Assembly: GCF_040436345.1 (NCBI RefSeq)
Contig: NC_133234.1
Span: forward strand, 14,653,446-14,717,445
Reading direction: 5' to 3'
DNA: 64,000 nucleotides
From: Pagrus major
Lineage: Eukaryota; Chordata; Actinopteri; Spariformes; Sparidae
The notes under the pieces were generated by a model. It was given only the letters and a program-made list of their open reading frames with translations. It was not told the DNA's origin and searched no databases. Shown piece by piece: positions 51,149 to 64,000 of the stretch (the first letter of the stretch is position 1; every line of letters begins with the position of its first letter). The translations under genes and the position numbers were made by a program.

Positions 51149-53329
51149 GATGTTTTTGTTCAGTGGTGATCCAAAAAATGGTAGGATCCGCAGTTCCCCT
51201 CACGGACTGACTTCCTATGCGAACTGTGTAGCTTCACAGATAAACAGGGTTTCAGCTTTCACCTAAACAATTGAAGTAGACGGGGACTTGTTATATAATG
51301 TTAAACAACTTTAAAAAAGCCCGATAAAATGGCTCCATAGAGCTCACACAGCGTAATTTCAAGTCTCCAGAAGCCCAAATCCCAAATAAATTTGAAAATA
51401 CATTATATACACCCTTTTTGAAGCTGAAATATTCACTGAAGCTGCTAAACTAAGCACCCCGTCTGAAGTGAGTACACAAGTTCGACCGGGCGTAGAGAGT
51501 GTAGATAACGTCTACATTTTTTGTATTTATTAATTTTATTTTGGCTGTTTTCTTACGTTTTAAAACAAGTCCCCATCTACTTCAGTTGTTTAGGAGAATG
51601 CTGCTACCGAACTTCACCTGACTTTCCATCGGGTTGAGGGTGAGCAGATAATGACTGAATTTTCATTTTTGGGTGAACTTATCCTTTAAAGTGGATCCTG
51701 CTAAATGCCCATATGCTGTGGCCCTACACTGTAGAAGGTCCCTGTATCAAAATCTAGTTTTAAGACCTTAATTATCCTTGCACTGTCCACACCCCTAAAG
51801 AAAAGGTGGTGTTGGGGCCCAGTTTTTACCCTGAAGCCTCCTAAAAGGAATGTTTTATTACCTGCTCAGACTTTATTGCAGTGAATTTGTGTTGTTCCTT
51901 AGATTGAATAGAAAGGATTGTTGGTGTGTGATGGATTCATTATGATGAGATGTGTCCTTTCCTTCGAAATGTTGAGGCACCACATTTGTGGTTTGATAGA
52001 TCAGGTTATTTTGATTGTCTACATAATAAAGCTTGAAAGCTTTTCTTTTTCCTTGGTTGCATTTTCATTTGATATTTAATATCAGCAAGTATTAGGAAAA
52101 GCTGATACACTGTTTGCGATTTTCTGAAGTTCATGCAGCACACTTTGCAGGATTTCTTCTGTCGGGAGACGAGAGAAAAGACACCTCAATGTGGTTCTCA
52201 TTATCAACTTGTAATTGTCAACTATAAGCTTAATGACTTACAGTCATGACTAAAAATACACACTTGAAATGTTGCTTCTGAGGAGCTCAAAGCCACAAAG
52301 AGACCATTTGATGAACAATAAATTTAGGAAATAAAAACATGACATTTGAGTTGACTCATCGGATCACTCCCCTGTTGTACATCTGTTTGGTGACTCATAG
52401 CGTATTTCTGATAAATATGAAAAGCACTTCAGTCTAATGCACCCATTACTGTATGAAGGTTAAAAACTGAGAACAGCTGAATAGCCATTCTGTCTGTCGC
52501 GGTTCAATTCCCGCCTCCAGTGTCCTCTGTTCATAGAAAAATCACCATCGTCATTATGTCCAAAATCAAAAAACTTCAGCCCGTAAAAGTGTTTTTCCAT
52601 TTTTTTTTCATGGCCATTTATTTTGTATAGACACCATCTCGTTCTGTGGAACACAAGTCCAAATCACCTTTACTTTTTGTTGATTAAAAGTAAAATAGCA
52701 ACGTAAAGCGGGCTGTTCTCTGAGTGTGAAATGATAAATTGACAATGATGAAGCAACTGCAGAGGAAATCACAACGTTGCAAAAATTCTTGTTGCATTCC
52801 AACTTGATATTCCTCTCGGGACTAGTTCCATTTCCTGCTTTCTGCAGAGGTACATGATACATAGTCTAGTGGAAAAATACACACAGCAGATATGGTGCTG
52901 GCTCAAGAGCACCAACAAACAGCTATATTAATTTGATTTTAAGGGCCATATTTAGGCTTTTTCTGTTGTTCTTAACTCTTATGTTCAGCGCTTGGAGCTG
53001 CATTTTATGTATGATTGTTTGATTGATCGATTGATTGACTGGTGTGAAGTAAGCCATAGACCTTTTCTGAGCAACCCCTATTATATTCCTTTTTTTATAA
53101 CTTGTATTTTTTTCAGCTTTTTAACGCAGCACTAAACTCAGAAATAAAATCAAATGTCAAAGCCTCCATGTTGGTAGTGATGCCTGTTATGATCCTGTGT
53201 ATACATACAGTGGAGTCGGAGGCAACATTGTGAATCTCCAATATTGTCACATAAATCTGTGAATAATCAGAAAGTTTGAGGATTCAGACGGTCAGTGAAC
53301 CTGTCAAATTGTTATTCTGACCTTTTTTC

Positions 53330-53640
53330 AGTGTCAAATCATGGCGAGACTTCAGGTTTCTAAGACGCCATTGCATGGACTTCTAAAACGCTTTACACTA
53401 ACTGGATCAGCTGCATCCAAAGCACGATCAGGCAGACCCAAAGGGGACCATCAGAAGAGCGATACATCAAGCTTAGTACCCCGAGAGTTAGAAAAGCATC
53501 TTCATCGCAGATACAGATTTTGCTGATTAAACAATCAGCAAATGTCCTGTCAAAAGATGGCCGTCTTGTTCTCAGAGGACGAGTAGCAGTTTCTAAAACA
53601 TTGCTCAGGAGGTGAAACAAGGCCAAACTCTTGAGGTGGG
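53330..53640 (+). pseudogene. Decayed Tc1/mariner-like transposase N-terminus
   Basis: The open stretch at 53341-53526 reads LLKRFTLTGSAASKARSGRP, which fits the helix-turn-helix end and the GRP linker of Tc1 transposases. EKHLHRRYRF follows in the place of the second DNA-binding half. It stops at 53526 and similarity appears to continue in other frames, so it is dead. The catalytic DDE part is not seen. Confidence 0.5.
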
Positions 53641-54099
53641 CTAAAAAAAAGAACTAGCACAGTCTTGTTTTCTCCACTGGAAGGGCACCCTCGAGGGCAC
53701 CTAATCATGTTTTATATACCAAAGGGGCATCTTAAGAGGGCGCCTTGCTGCATTTTTTTCGAATATGGCCTTGAGTCCACCAGAGTCTTGTGTGAGTTGA
53801 ATCTATGATTATGGAAATATGTGTCATTTGTAAAGTTTAAGTACGTCACGTCCTACTTCGCTGTGAGGTCCATTCTCAGTGTCTGCTGAATACTGGACCA
53901 GGATAAGAGATATCCAAGTGATTTGTGATGTCACTTCAAATCAAATTTTCACTGAGCGCAGACAAAATTTCCACTTTGAACAATGAATGTGAAAACAGCC
54001 TTTGAGCGTCACACCCTGCAAATACATCATTCTACATAGTGGAGCTCAAACATTCAACTGTAGGAACAAGAAGAAGACAGTTTTGACTGGAGGTGGACT

Positions 54100-54400
54100 T
54101 TAAAGGAGTTTTGGGGGAGACCTTTTAATCAGAAGAGAAAGATCTTCATTTACTGATTTGTTTAATGCCTAAACAAACTCTCTTTGTTTTCAAGAATGAA
54201 TAAACTGAATAAACAAACTGATTGTTTATATTTGGCGGACGCTGCCACCTTTCTAGCTTCAAACAGTGTTCTGGGGACCTTATTTTCCTCTGAGAACAGC
54301 TTGTTTATTCAGTTATGGAGAAAAAATATTATATAACCTCATTAATATGGTAAATATTGACAGTCTGAGATTGAATTTCTTCTCCAAAACTACCCTTTAA
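54100..54400. mobile_element. TTAA-flanked MITE, family A copy 2 (inverted)
   Basis: Reverse orientation relative to the copy at 50175. It shares GCTTCAAACAGTGTTCTGGG and ends TTCTCCAAAACTACCCTTTAA-type. Confidence 0.8.
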
Positions 54401-54779
54401 TTTAAGAAGTAGACATGTCCATTACAAAACATACTGTCAAAGTAACAACAATTAACCGATCGGTTGCCAACTCTGAAATGAATCCTCATTATATTCTATT
54501 GTTGGACATTTCTTCATCATCTATCTGAAACATTAACTTTAAACAGAGATTTCTATTGTGTTAATGCGGTTCATATCTACAGTTCCTGGCATTAACTCAG
54601 GTTCACTTCCACTGTAGTAACACTAGGGGGAACCAAATATCCGCCACTCACCCCAAGCACTCAGAATAACCTATTTCATAGTGCATTGTTCTCCAGAAAA
54701 GAGGAAATTAGGCATGAGGAAACACATTTCAAAGTTAATGTGTGGAGAAATAAAAAAAGAAAGACTTAAAAAGGTTGAC

Positions 54780-55412
54780 CACGGTCGATTTCACAGTGAT
54801 ATTGTTTGCGCGCTCTGATGCTTTTACCTGATTGGGTACAAGCCCCCCAAAAGAAAACACTTCCCTCTCCCTCACCCCTCCGCCCCTGTTGGAGGAGATA
54901 TTTGCCACCCGTGCTGCAGCTCGTCCACACTCTTTAATCTGAAGTCACTCCTACCAGAGCGGGTTCCCTCGGGCAGGAGTGCGCACTGTAGCCTGCTACT
55001 CACAACACATCCACGGCTTTACTGAATCAAAGCACCTCAGTGGATCTACCAAGGACAAAGCCTTGGAGCTGCTTCAATACAGCAATTGTTCGAAATCTAA
55101 TTTAGATTTATGATTTATGATTTTTTATTTTTATTTTTTCCCTTCATGGATGAGACCTGAGAGAAAAGTTGGCACTCGCAGGAGACTCCTTTGCGTAAAG
55201 GACCGAGTGTGAATCATGTTTTGCGCAGAATCTCTGCTCACTTACGACTAATTTACAGGAGAGAGGCACATCTCCATCTCACAGGATGCGAGTGGCGCGC
55301 TGAGTGTGAGCGTTATCGCCCCGGTTTTGGACAGGGAGGAGGAGGGGGGGAAACCAAAGTTGCGTAAAGAGCCTGATTCTGCACAAGTATCGATCGCTTG
55401 GTGATTAATACA
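54780..55412 (+). promoter_or_regulatory. kcnj3: 5' UTR / promoter region of kcnj3
   Basis: Upstream of the ATG the DNA becomes GC-richer, with CACCCCTCCGCCCCTG (Sp/KLF-like) near 54878. No TATA box can be assigned. An in-frame TTG at 55398 extends the reading frame by five codons but is not a plausible start. Confidence 0.4.
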
Positions 55413-56081
55413 ATGTCAGCCATACGGAGGAAATTTGGCGAGGACTACCAGGTGGTCAACACCAACCGGAGCATTACTTTTTCCGCACCGGTGAAGAGGA
55501 AGAGGCAGCGCTTTGTGGAGAAGAACGGCCGCTGCAACGTCCAACACGGTAACCTTGGCGGGGAGACGAGCCGCTACATCTCCGACCTCTTCACCACGCT
55601 GGTGGATCTCAAGTGGCGCTGGAACCTGCTCATCTTCATCCTCACTTACACAGTTGCCTGGCTGGTCATGGCTTCCATGTGGTGGGTGATCGCCTACATC
55701 CGCGGCGACTTGGGCCACAGCGGCCACGACTCGTCCTACACCCCGTGCGTCGTCAACGTGTACAACTTTCCCTCCGCGTTCCTGTTTTTCATCGAGACGG
55801 AGGCGACCATCGGCTACGGCCACCGCTACATCACCGAGAAGTGTCCGGAGGGCATCATCCTCTTCCTCTTCCAGTCGCTGCTGGGCTCCATCGTGGACGC
55901 CTTCCTCATCGGCTGCATGTTTATCAAGATGTCGCAGCCGAAGAAGCGCGCCGAGACGCTCATGTTCAGCCAGGACGCGGTGATCTCGCAGCGGGACGGG
56001 AAGTTGTGCCTCATGTTCCGAGTGGGGAACCTGCGGAACAGCCACATGGTGTCGGCGCAGATCAGGTGCAAACTCATCAAG
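55413..56081 (+). CDS. kcnj3: G-protein-gated inward-rectifier K+ channel Kir3.1 (GIRK1), first coding exon
   Basis: This exon encodes residues 1-223, from [15 protein letters not shown] to QIRCKLIK, and ends in phase 0 at donor AAG|GTAGGC (56082). Visible parts: cytoplasmic N-terminus with [18 protein letters not shown] (residues 30-47), slide-helix region [13 protein letters not shown], first membrane helix (about 71-95), pore helix and filter TIGYG (132-136), second membrane helix (about 147-171) with D162, then the PIP2-contacting PKKRAETL (176-183) and the start of the cytoplasmic domain. Phe126 in FLFFIETE is the residue typical of GIRK1, where GIRK2/4 have Ser. Kir3.1 forms heterotetramers with other GIRKs, opened by G-beta-gamma, slowing the heart and neurons. 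The exon end matches the known KCNJ3 exon 1 boundary region. Later exons lie beyond 64000. Confidence 0.96.
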
Positions 56082-57164
56082 GTAGGCTACAGGTTGAGGT
56101 GCGCCATGTATCCAAAATCAGCCCCACTTTTGCGCAGTGGGCATGCGCCTTTTGCTCCATCTCCAGTGTTTTAAAATGCCATTATCAAAGCTGAGGCTAA
56201 TTGACAGCCCCTTCATTTGTTTTGAAATTGCCCATTATGTTTTATGAGTGCTTTCCAAGTCATGCATTGAATTCCCATTCATCGCCAGAATTGATTGCAT
56301 CCCCCTGAGGGTCTCTGTGATTTGCAGAGTCTCTGGTTTTCACACGAGGCTCCAACATAAGATGTATTTTATTGAGTGACCACTTAAATTTACCCCCCTG
56401 CAGCAAACTACCACTTCCAGTGCTGGATTTGTCCTGAGCAGAGCTGCAGAGTGTGTTTCCTGGTACAATGAGAACCCACACAGTACTGACTGTCCCCCCC
56501 CAGTCAGCAGAATGGCTGTCAGTGGGCTGTATATCTTTTGAGTTCAGCCTTTGCTTTAACTGTCCGCAGATGAGATGAATGGGCCTCCGGAGGGACAGTA
56601 TTGGGAGACCAAGCTGATTGACTACAAGATCAATTGAGCCAATTCCTATACTCTTGCCTAAAGACAGAATGCCACTAATCTGCAGCACCGTGAGCTGATA
56701 GTGATATACATTCGTGTGAAGAGTGTGCAGAGGAAAGAGGCTAAAACTGCATCTTCTAAATCACACCTGGTTGTTTTGTTCACCAGGGGAACTCCAAAAT
56801 ATCTTTTACTCTCTGCAGAATTAACCAGGATCTCCATGTCTAAATATGTGCTCTGAGGAAGTCACATTCGTGCACCACGATCCATCACACATGATTTGAT
56901 TTTTGGACAGTTGTGTGCTTGATGTACGATCTCCCGCTTTTTCCTCACTGCAACCAGGCATGTCTTATAAATGAAATCTCTCCAGTCTGAACAGATATCT
57001 AAAGGAGAACGTTGCTTGGTTGTGACAGGGAGAGTTAGTTGTGCTTTTGTCATCCCTGCGGAGTAGTGTGATGATCCCAAGTGACAGTTTACTTTAGGAA
57101 CCTCGAGGGAGTCAACAGAAAGCCCCCAAGTATGTTCATCATTAGGGCGTTAATATAGTTGTGC

Positions 57165-57538
57165 TTGAAGGGGCACTGTGTGGCTTTTTGGAGAAGAAAT
57201 TTTAGTATTTACAATATTAATGAGGTTATAATACAATCTAGAAAGGTGGCAGGGTCCGCCAAGTATGAACAAAGTAAAGCAGTATGAAACTGTGTTGTCC
57301 TTTAAGGTCAGTTTGTTTGTTCAGTCACAAAAACGAAGAGAGTTTGTTTATGTAGGCAAAAATAAGGTCCCCAGAACACTGTTTGAAGCTAGAAAGGTGG
57401 CAGGGTCTGCCAAATATAAACAAAGTTCAATCAGTCATGAAAACAAAGAGTGATTGTTTATTTAGTTTGTTTAGGCATAACAAAATCAGTCAGTGAAGAT
57501 CTTTCTCCTCTGATTAAAACTACATAGTGCACCTTTAA
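57165..57538. mobile_element. TTAA-type MITE, family A copy 3
   Basis: Left end worn (TTGAAGGGGCACTGTGTGGC), right end CTACATAGTGCACCTTTAA. It carries an internal duplication: the phrase AGAAAGGTGGCAGGGTC occurs at about 57241 and again at 57391. Confidence 0.8.
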
Positions 57539-59789
57539 CGATTTGTGTTTTAATATCATTTAAATTAATGCTTTCTGTTCGGTCTCCGTCATTTTTTATT
57601 TGAGTATGAGATAGTAGAAAAAGATGGAAATGATATCCATTAGAGAAATGGAATTCAGTCAGTTTAACACAATAAAAAAACGCAATTTATTAAGTTATTA
57701 TCGCTCGTGTTTCAGCTCTCTCTGGAATGAGTTGTATTCCATTTTATCGCCATTTACTCTTTAATTAATAGCAGAGAAAGGCAAAGAAAAATAATTGTGA
57801 TTAATCAACACAGAATCACTGAGGCTTATGTGCTATATCATCAACTTTTCTCCCTCTATAAAGTCCAATCGTTCCACTGAGATGGTTTAATATTCTGTAA
57901 TAGTTGTCGAAGACGCCTTCCGTCTCTTATTTCAAACAGAATGAAAGCAGGAGCACGTTCACCCACGGGCCACGCTGTCATGTTTGACCTTGGACAGATT
58001 TGTCTGCACAATGAGTGTGCCAATGTTACAGATATCTCCTTGGTAGAAGTACATCTTTTTATGGATCCACAAGAAGAATAGTTGTGATAAATTCAGACTA
58101 TGGCTTTTATTTGATACCTTGAGGCGCAGTGGAAGAGTGTAACACGAGTAGTTGGAGCAGTCCTGATTCACAAAAGCGGAACAAGCAGCGACAACTGCTG
58201 CAGTACTGAAGAATCAGTACTTTGGCTACGCTCTGGTTGTTTTTTTTAAGTAAATAAACCTGCTTAGTGTGATACAATATAAACATAAACTACAGAAGGA
58301 ATATTTGTTGTTTAAAGTGTCCTCCCCATCTGTTTTTTTATGATTTTGTTTAGTTAAACAGTCCTTGGCTTTCTTTCATAGATCACTTAATTGGATTTAT
58401 GCGATGATCCTAATCTGGGATTTCTGCCAGTAAACGCTGATCTTATTAAATCATTAAATAGTTTTTTTAAAGCCAGAGCTATAGTTGTGTTGGTGGAAAG
58501 GTCTGACATCCAGGACTTTTCTAATTATCTGCTAAACAGCACCACTTTCATGTGGCATCAATCATGCCCAGAGGACAAACAGTATATAATTGAAGTGTGC
58601 TTTCTGAGTTCAGTTTTCATTACGTGTTATGGATTTTCTTTAACAGTGGAACATCTTGGGAATACACTTGGTGATTTATTGTTGGGTGAAGCCTCTCTCT
58701 TCTTTGAATTCTAGATAACATGTGTTGGTAATATGATACAGTGTGCAGGATACCATGGTGAGACACGGTGATGTTTTATAGCCCATAAAGCTCTGCCATT
58801 GTGGTGCCAGACTGTGAAGTGGGGAGTAAATGGACCTTAATTCACCCCGTACTACTATACCTGCACTGTGAGAGCACTGCCTAGGCTTGTGTTCAGGTAA
58901 CATGCAGCAGCTCAAGGTCACTGTGAGATGGCCTGCCAACAAAGCTGACGGGAGCAATGAGACATGCTGCAGTAAATCCTAATGATGGAGGTGTGTAAAC
59001 GCGCTGTGACATGGCAACTGCAGCAGACATGGGTTGTAAATTCTTATGGGACCTGGATACTCTGGTCACATTCTTGATTATTATGCAGGATAGCATCTAT
59101 AACCTCTGCATTTTTTTCTTAAAATAGATGGGATAAGCATGAATACACATATTATGGTGAGGCATAGGTGCAGTATTTTAAATCTTTTCAACTTTATTAA
59201 GTTCACAATTTGACATAATGCTCCAGGAAGCAGTGATAGTAGACTCTTGTCCAAGGACTCACAGTGGCAGTATGTCTCCATGCGTCACCACTCATCACTG
59301 ATTGCAGCTGTTTATGAAATATTTTGTAGGAATCAAAAGTATCGTGCACACTGTCAGCCACTTGTATCACCTTCCTGCATCAATACCTATGTGCTGCTGG
59401 TGCCCTTGGATTAGTGGAAAGGAAAATGACCATATTTCAACTCTGAAAGCATCTAGCTACCCACCTTTATGTTTGTTGTCAGGCGGTGACCTCTAGTGGC
59501 CATTGTGATTATTGCAGCTGCAAAGGAGGAAGTGAGGGGGAGGAATATGAAGGGTGAAAAGTCTGTTTACAACCACAAATGACACACTGTATATATTACA
59601 CAACCTGTGATAAGAACACCATGAAGCTATTGCACAACTCCGGGAGCCTCAGGCAACATTATTTACAATGACTTTTTAAAGGGGTTGAGTTTACATTGGG
59701 GTGTTCTCTATCATCTGCCAGAGGGTAAGAGCTCACATTCAGCGTGGACAAAGTGAGAACGGTCAGACAATATTCTCTGTGCCTGCCTG

Positions 59790-60320
59790 AGAACGCACTG
59801 CTCTTATATTGACTGAAGGGACGAATGTTCATTCCTCTCCACAGTCTTTATAACAGTCTGTACCAGCAACCTTAGATTCTGTCTGTACAGTGAGATTGCC
59901 AGACCGTGCTGACGTCCCATTCCTGACTGGTAGAATCGAAGCATAATCCTATGAGCCACCACGTACACCCTGAGTCTGTGTAAAAAGTATAGAGAATACA
60001 AACTTTCAACATTGGCCTGTTGCTTAAGTGTTGTCCAAGTTTCATCATGTATGACCACTGGACTGGGATCTCCCGGTAAGGTAACCGCCTCCTCAGTTTT
60101 TCATCACCAGTTGTCATCACAACACTGTACCAAATGCTCTATTTCAGTGAAAGAGGCTGAAGGATGTGTGTCCTTGTGCGGTAGGCTGAGGATAACAGTG
60201 TCATGTGAGGATTTAAAAGAAGAACCGGTGAGCTGACACAACCCTGTGGAGCACCTGTGCTGAAAGATCTGGATGCTGAAAGAGTATTGCTGATCCTGAC
60301 ATGCTGGATAAGATTGCATT
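59790..60320 (-). pseudogene. Decayed non-LTR retrotransposon reverse transcriptase
   Basis: Minus-strand frames give FSTGAPQGCVSSPVL (around 60221-60270), the RT motif usually STGAPQGCVLSPLLF. They continue with TEIEHLVQCCDDNW and, in another frame, LHRLRVYVVAHRIMLRFYQS, all standard landmarks of teleost LINE ORF2 in the right order. The YADD-containing stretch between them is missing or deleted, and frames shift at least twice. It is dead and lies antisense in kcnj3 intron 1. Confidence 0.75.
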
Positions 60321-63300
60321 CCCATTTCAAATGTTCCTGTTTGGGTGATGAACAACCATTTAGTTTATCTTACAGCCGAAAGATTATAAATTATTTCACC
60401 TTCAGTTCTCAGTTTGTCATGGTGGACAGGTCTAAATACTACAATACCCACGAGACTAGGCCACTTAGTGATGGGAATTACAGCTGTTTGAAGGAAGCCT
60501 GATCTAATGGCTCTGCTCCTTTCCGAGAGCGGCTCATCTTTTTCTTTCTTTTTTTCTGAATTTTAGGGGGCGGGGGTTACAGGGTTTATCTGTGTAATAA
60601 TCACAAGGTTAATGATTGGATCAGATTCAAACTTAGACATCCAACCATTTTGCATGTGTGGTCGAGGTTAAGCAGCACTTAATTGCCAGACCTAAAGTCA
60701 AAGTTCTGCATTGTAAACATTACATAAGGTGATGCCATATCCCTCTGCTTTGTCAGTGGATTACTACTTTATTACCCTCTGAATGAAGCGTCTCGTGTAA
60801 ATAAAGTTGCCTTGAACGCAATGAATGCAACACCTATACCGCACCTCGGGTTGCATGAGGCTGCTTTTCATGGCCGATATTGATAAGATAACCAATAATT
60901 TCACATTTTTTTGTATATTCAAAAGAAGTTCATAACCCGAAGTTGATGCACCAAAATTACATAATGCACCTATAAACTCGTAGACTTTTTCCTTCCTCTC
61001 CGAACCCTTGCGGGACATGTGTTCCTCTTCTTCTTCTTCTTTGTTTATTGGCGAGCTGCAAACCAACTTTAACGGTGCATACAACCACCCTCTGTATCCG
61101 AGTGTGTACATGCTGCGCTTGTTACATCCATGAAATTACATACAATTTGGCTTCGTATTATCGTCTGTATTTATCGGAAAAAGATTCTACCAATACCTAT
61201 ATAGAAGTGATAATACAAATTTCCAAAGCAGGAAGCTAATTTTTCAAACCACACATGCAGTATCTCTTGTGAGGGACTGGTTCTCTCTGTTCTCATAAAA
61301 GGGAGTGGAATTAACAATTTAAAGAAGGCTCATGAACATGAACAGCTCATCGAGTTCATGTATACCAAAGAGCTGTTGAGAAAAACCAGATTGTTCGCAA
61401 ACGTAACATCACTATGGCTACCACTACGGAGCAGAAGCCAGTCAGAGCTTTTCACAGCTGCTTAATCTTTAGCTTTCCCCCTGTGACGCACCAATCAGAA
61501 TCTTAAGCTATGTTATTAATACTATTCATTATTCAACGTTTCTTGGAGAAATGCACTTTGGGAGTCGTAGTTAAATCCTGTTCCAGACTTTTTGTATACA
61601 CAAGCTTGTGCCTTCAACTTTTTTCTTTTTTTTGTTGAAAGAACCAGATATTTTCTAATATAGTTGTAAATATTTTATGAGATCGTCATTGGGAAAAATG
61701 AAAAAGGGTTTTACCTCCAGAGCCAGGGGAGCTGTAAAAAGCTCCCCCAACTTCGCATTTCTATAAAGAGATCGACTGGATGCGGGAGTTTGTGGTTCTT
61801 CACAGCACAAATTTATAGCCCAAGAACTTTGTATTAATTTATACCTGATGGTGAACAGTTTAATTATCTATTTTCTTCTTTTAATTATTTATACTATTTT
61901 TATTGCAGTGTCAAGGGTTACTGAGTTGCAAGTGCCTACACTCCAATTTGAAGCCAAGAATTGGAAAACATTTCCTTTTGCAGGACTGCTGCATTTCTTC
62001 ATCATCCATAATGCATATTAACTTAATAAAGATAACTGTCCTTGAATTCCCATTAATATTAATGCAGCTTTCATTAATAAACCAAAAGAATGCAGTGGTG
62101 CACTGACCCGTGCAGCGCAGGCAGAATATGATTTTAAAATAAAGGAACATGCTTGCATCTGGTTTGCAAGCAGCGCATGGAGGACGCATCCTGGCAAGAA
62201 AAAAAAAAGGTGCTCAGACGAGAGAGAGAAAGAAGCAGAAAACAGCAGCGACGTGGCAAACAAAAAGCTGGAAAGACAGAAAGAGAGAGGGAGTGACAGC
62301 TGGGTGGTGCTCGTCAATGTCGGCAGAAGCTCGTCTCAGTAGGTTGGTCCACAGCAGGAGATAAGTGATAAGGGCTAGTAGTAGCAGATAGACAGGCATG
62401 GATGCAAGTGTTTAGCTAGACAGACAGGCAGACATGTCAGCATGACTTCCCCACATCTGCCGCTGTCTAACTCTGAAGGACAAGCAGAAAGAGGAGGAGA
62501 AGGAGAAAAGAAGAAGAGACAATAAGAATGACAGTTGAATCAGCTTTAATGGTGCTGTCGAGAGATTGGGAACAACAGTCTGTGTGGGCGTTGCGCTTGA
62601 GTCCGGCCCAAACCTCAAAGGATCCAGCTGGACTTAAATGCAAAGACGTAGTTGCATTAAAGACACACACACAAAAGGACAAATGTGCACATACACACTC
62701 CTCTCTTGAACTTTCACTGTTCGTGTTTCGTTGCGTCTTTAGCATACACACCTGCGCACACACGCCGTCACTTTAGAGGAAGCGTGTCACCAGGGATCGG
62801 GCCTGCTTTCACTCAACCTGAATCTCAGGTGGCTAAGTAAATTAAGCACTCCCTCTATATCAGGTCCTCTTCCAAAGGCCATTAATTTCCCCCTTGTGGC
62901 TCTGACTGTTTAGCAGCTGTAAGAGAAACACACACACACACACACAAGCGATCACCTTGGTAAAACCATTCAGTGTCAAGCAGGTCGCTCCTTCCTTGGC
63001 AGAGGTGTAATTTTGTTGCTAGTCGTCGGAGCTGTGAACAGTATGTGAAAAATGGCAGCTTCACTTTCATAACTAGAATGGTTTAAATATGACTTCCCAG
63101 GAAATTGGTTCGCAGTCTCATTGACTTGCATGAACATGGCTGACAAATAGGACACCTGCCTGCAGTATCTCAATGACACTTTACATTTTTAAATGACTGG
63201 GAGAAATAAATAAATTCAACATCTGACACGGGGCTTTTTAAAAATGATTTCAAGCGCTCCTCCCATTTATGGGAGACGGAGGAAGCTTTTTTCCACAAGT

Positions 63301-64000
63301 GGAGATCAATATGGATGAAAAATCAATTGCAAAAGTATTACACTTGTTTAAATCTAAGAGACAGATGCAGAAAGGAAGGGGTCAGGAAGCTGGTTAATGA
63401 GATTTACAGTAAGTAGAGGCAGTAACTACCACACTGCTCGCATAGTTCAATTAAATGAAAATATAAAAGGGGAATTCAAACTACCTAAAGGAGTTTCAAT
63501 TAGTAAATCTATTCATAACAGATGTTTCATAAACACAAGACAGAACAATATATGATATTCTGCTGAAAATAGTGGTTTTAAGTAGTGCTGGGTGACATGG
63601 CCTTCAGATAATATTGCAATATTTTTTGAGTTGTATCACGACACAGGATATTTATCATGATGATTAAAGATCACAATATTTTTTAACCATGACTGTCGAT
63701 ACTTTCACAACATTTTAACACAATGAGATTTTTAATTAATAAATTGTAGCAGTCCAAGTGTTTGAGACTTGCTATTTTTCTTTGTTTGGGCTGTTTTTCC
63801 CTCATGACTAATTGCAGGGGATTCAGATCATCTGTGCGAAGGTGGGGAGACTGACTCCTGATTGAGGAGTGGAAGCAGCCTGGGGCATTTCCCTCCCAGC
63901 CAATCAGGGTGTGATGACACCCTTTCTGTAAAGGCTTAAGAGAGGTGGGAAATAGCACGCCCGTGGCTCTCACCCTCAGTCTGAATCTGTCCCTGACCCA

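Larger units (their letters stand above)
49900..54900. other. Intergenic DNA between znf281 and kcnj3
   Basis: No gene is supported. It contains TTAA-type MITEs (50175-50526, 54100-54400), another inverted-repeat element (50689-51148) and a decayed Tc1/mariner-like fragment (53330-53640). 51660-51700 ends with GTGAACTTATCCTTTAAAG, another worn MITE end. Confidence 0.6.
56082..64000 (+). other. kcnj3: First intron of kcnj3 (continues past window)
   Basis: No further kcnj3 exon was found. It contains a MITE (57165-57538), a decayed LINE on the minus strand (59790-60320), a (CA)n run at 62929-62946 and a worn repeat at 63570-63710 (TAGTGCTGGGTGACATGGCC, a phrase common in teleost repeats). Other open frames are short and without recognisable domains. 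Confidence 0.7.

Noticed and set aside
52490..52525. B-box-like GGTTCAATTCCCGCC suggesting a tRNA gene
   Set aside because: No A-box or acceptor stem pairs upstream. It is likely chance or a worn SINE.
55416..56194. Arg/Asp/Val-rich frames on both strands of the kcnj3 exon
   Set aside because: They are shadows of a GC-rich coding exon. The kcnj3 frame has full family similarity.

Overview
The window is vertebrate nuclear DNA and reads as a teleost fish. It has small GT-AG exons in long AT-rich introns, many TTAA-flanked miniature transposons, LINE 3' tails and dinucleotide microsatellites, and orthologues of vertebrate genes (KCNJ3, ZNF281, a MUC13-type mucin). I built all gene models by hand from splice sites, reading phase and paralogue comparison. 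No similarity search was run.

Layout, left to right. (1) 0.87-3.5 kb, minus strand: a small gene for a predicted secreted protein of 178 aa with four LDL-receptor class A domains. (2) 7.6-20.8 kb, minus: a complete 12-exon transmembrane mucin of MUC13 type, 1594 aa. One 3.5-kb exon carries about 65 copies of a 17-aa Pro/Thr/Ser repeat. (3) 24.8-32.4 kb, minus: its tandem paralogue, also 12 exons and 572 aa. Exons 1, 4-11 are identical in length to gene 1, but the mucin exon is built from an unrelated 6-aa repeat. Flanking DNA (about 6.2-7.6 kb with 24.0-24.8 kb, and 20.8-22.0 kb with 32.4-35.8 kb) is also recognisably paralogous, so a unit of roughly 15 kb was duplicated. (4) 33-40 kb: repeat-rich intergenic DNA. 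(5) 40.3-49.8 kb, minus: znf281, a four-zinc-finger transcription factor, with a long 3' UTR, six coding exons (835 aa) and a non-coding first exon in a CpG-richer promoter region. (6) 50-55 kb: intergenic DNA with several MITEs and a decayed Tc1/mariner-like fragment. (7) 55.4-64 kb, plus: first coding exon of kcnj3 (GIRK1/Kir3.1), residues 1-223, and at least 7.9 kb of its first intron, holding a decayed LINE. The rest of kcnj3 lies beyond the window.

The genes do not form a pathway. The most informative part is the mucin pair. The SEA-domain introns are nearly identical between the copies, while the adjoining exons and the mucin repeats differ strongly. Each of those introns holds an inverted pair of one MITE family that makes a giant imperfect palindrome. 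I found no evidence of a wholly new biological system. The novelty is in mucin-repeat turnover, probable gene conversion and the palindromic element.
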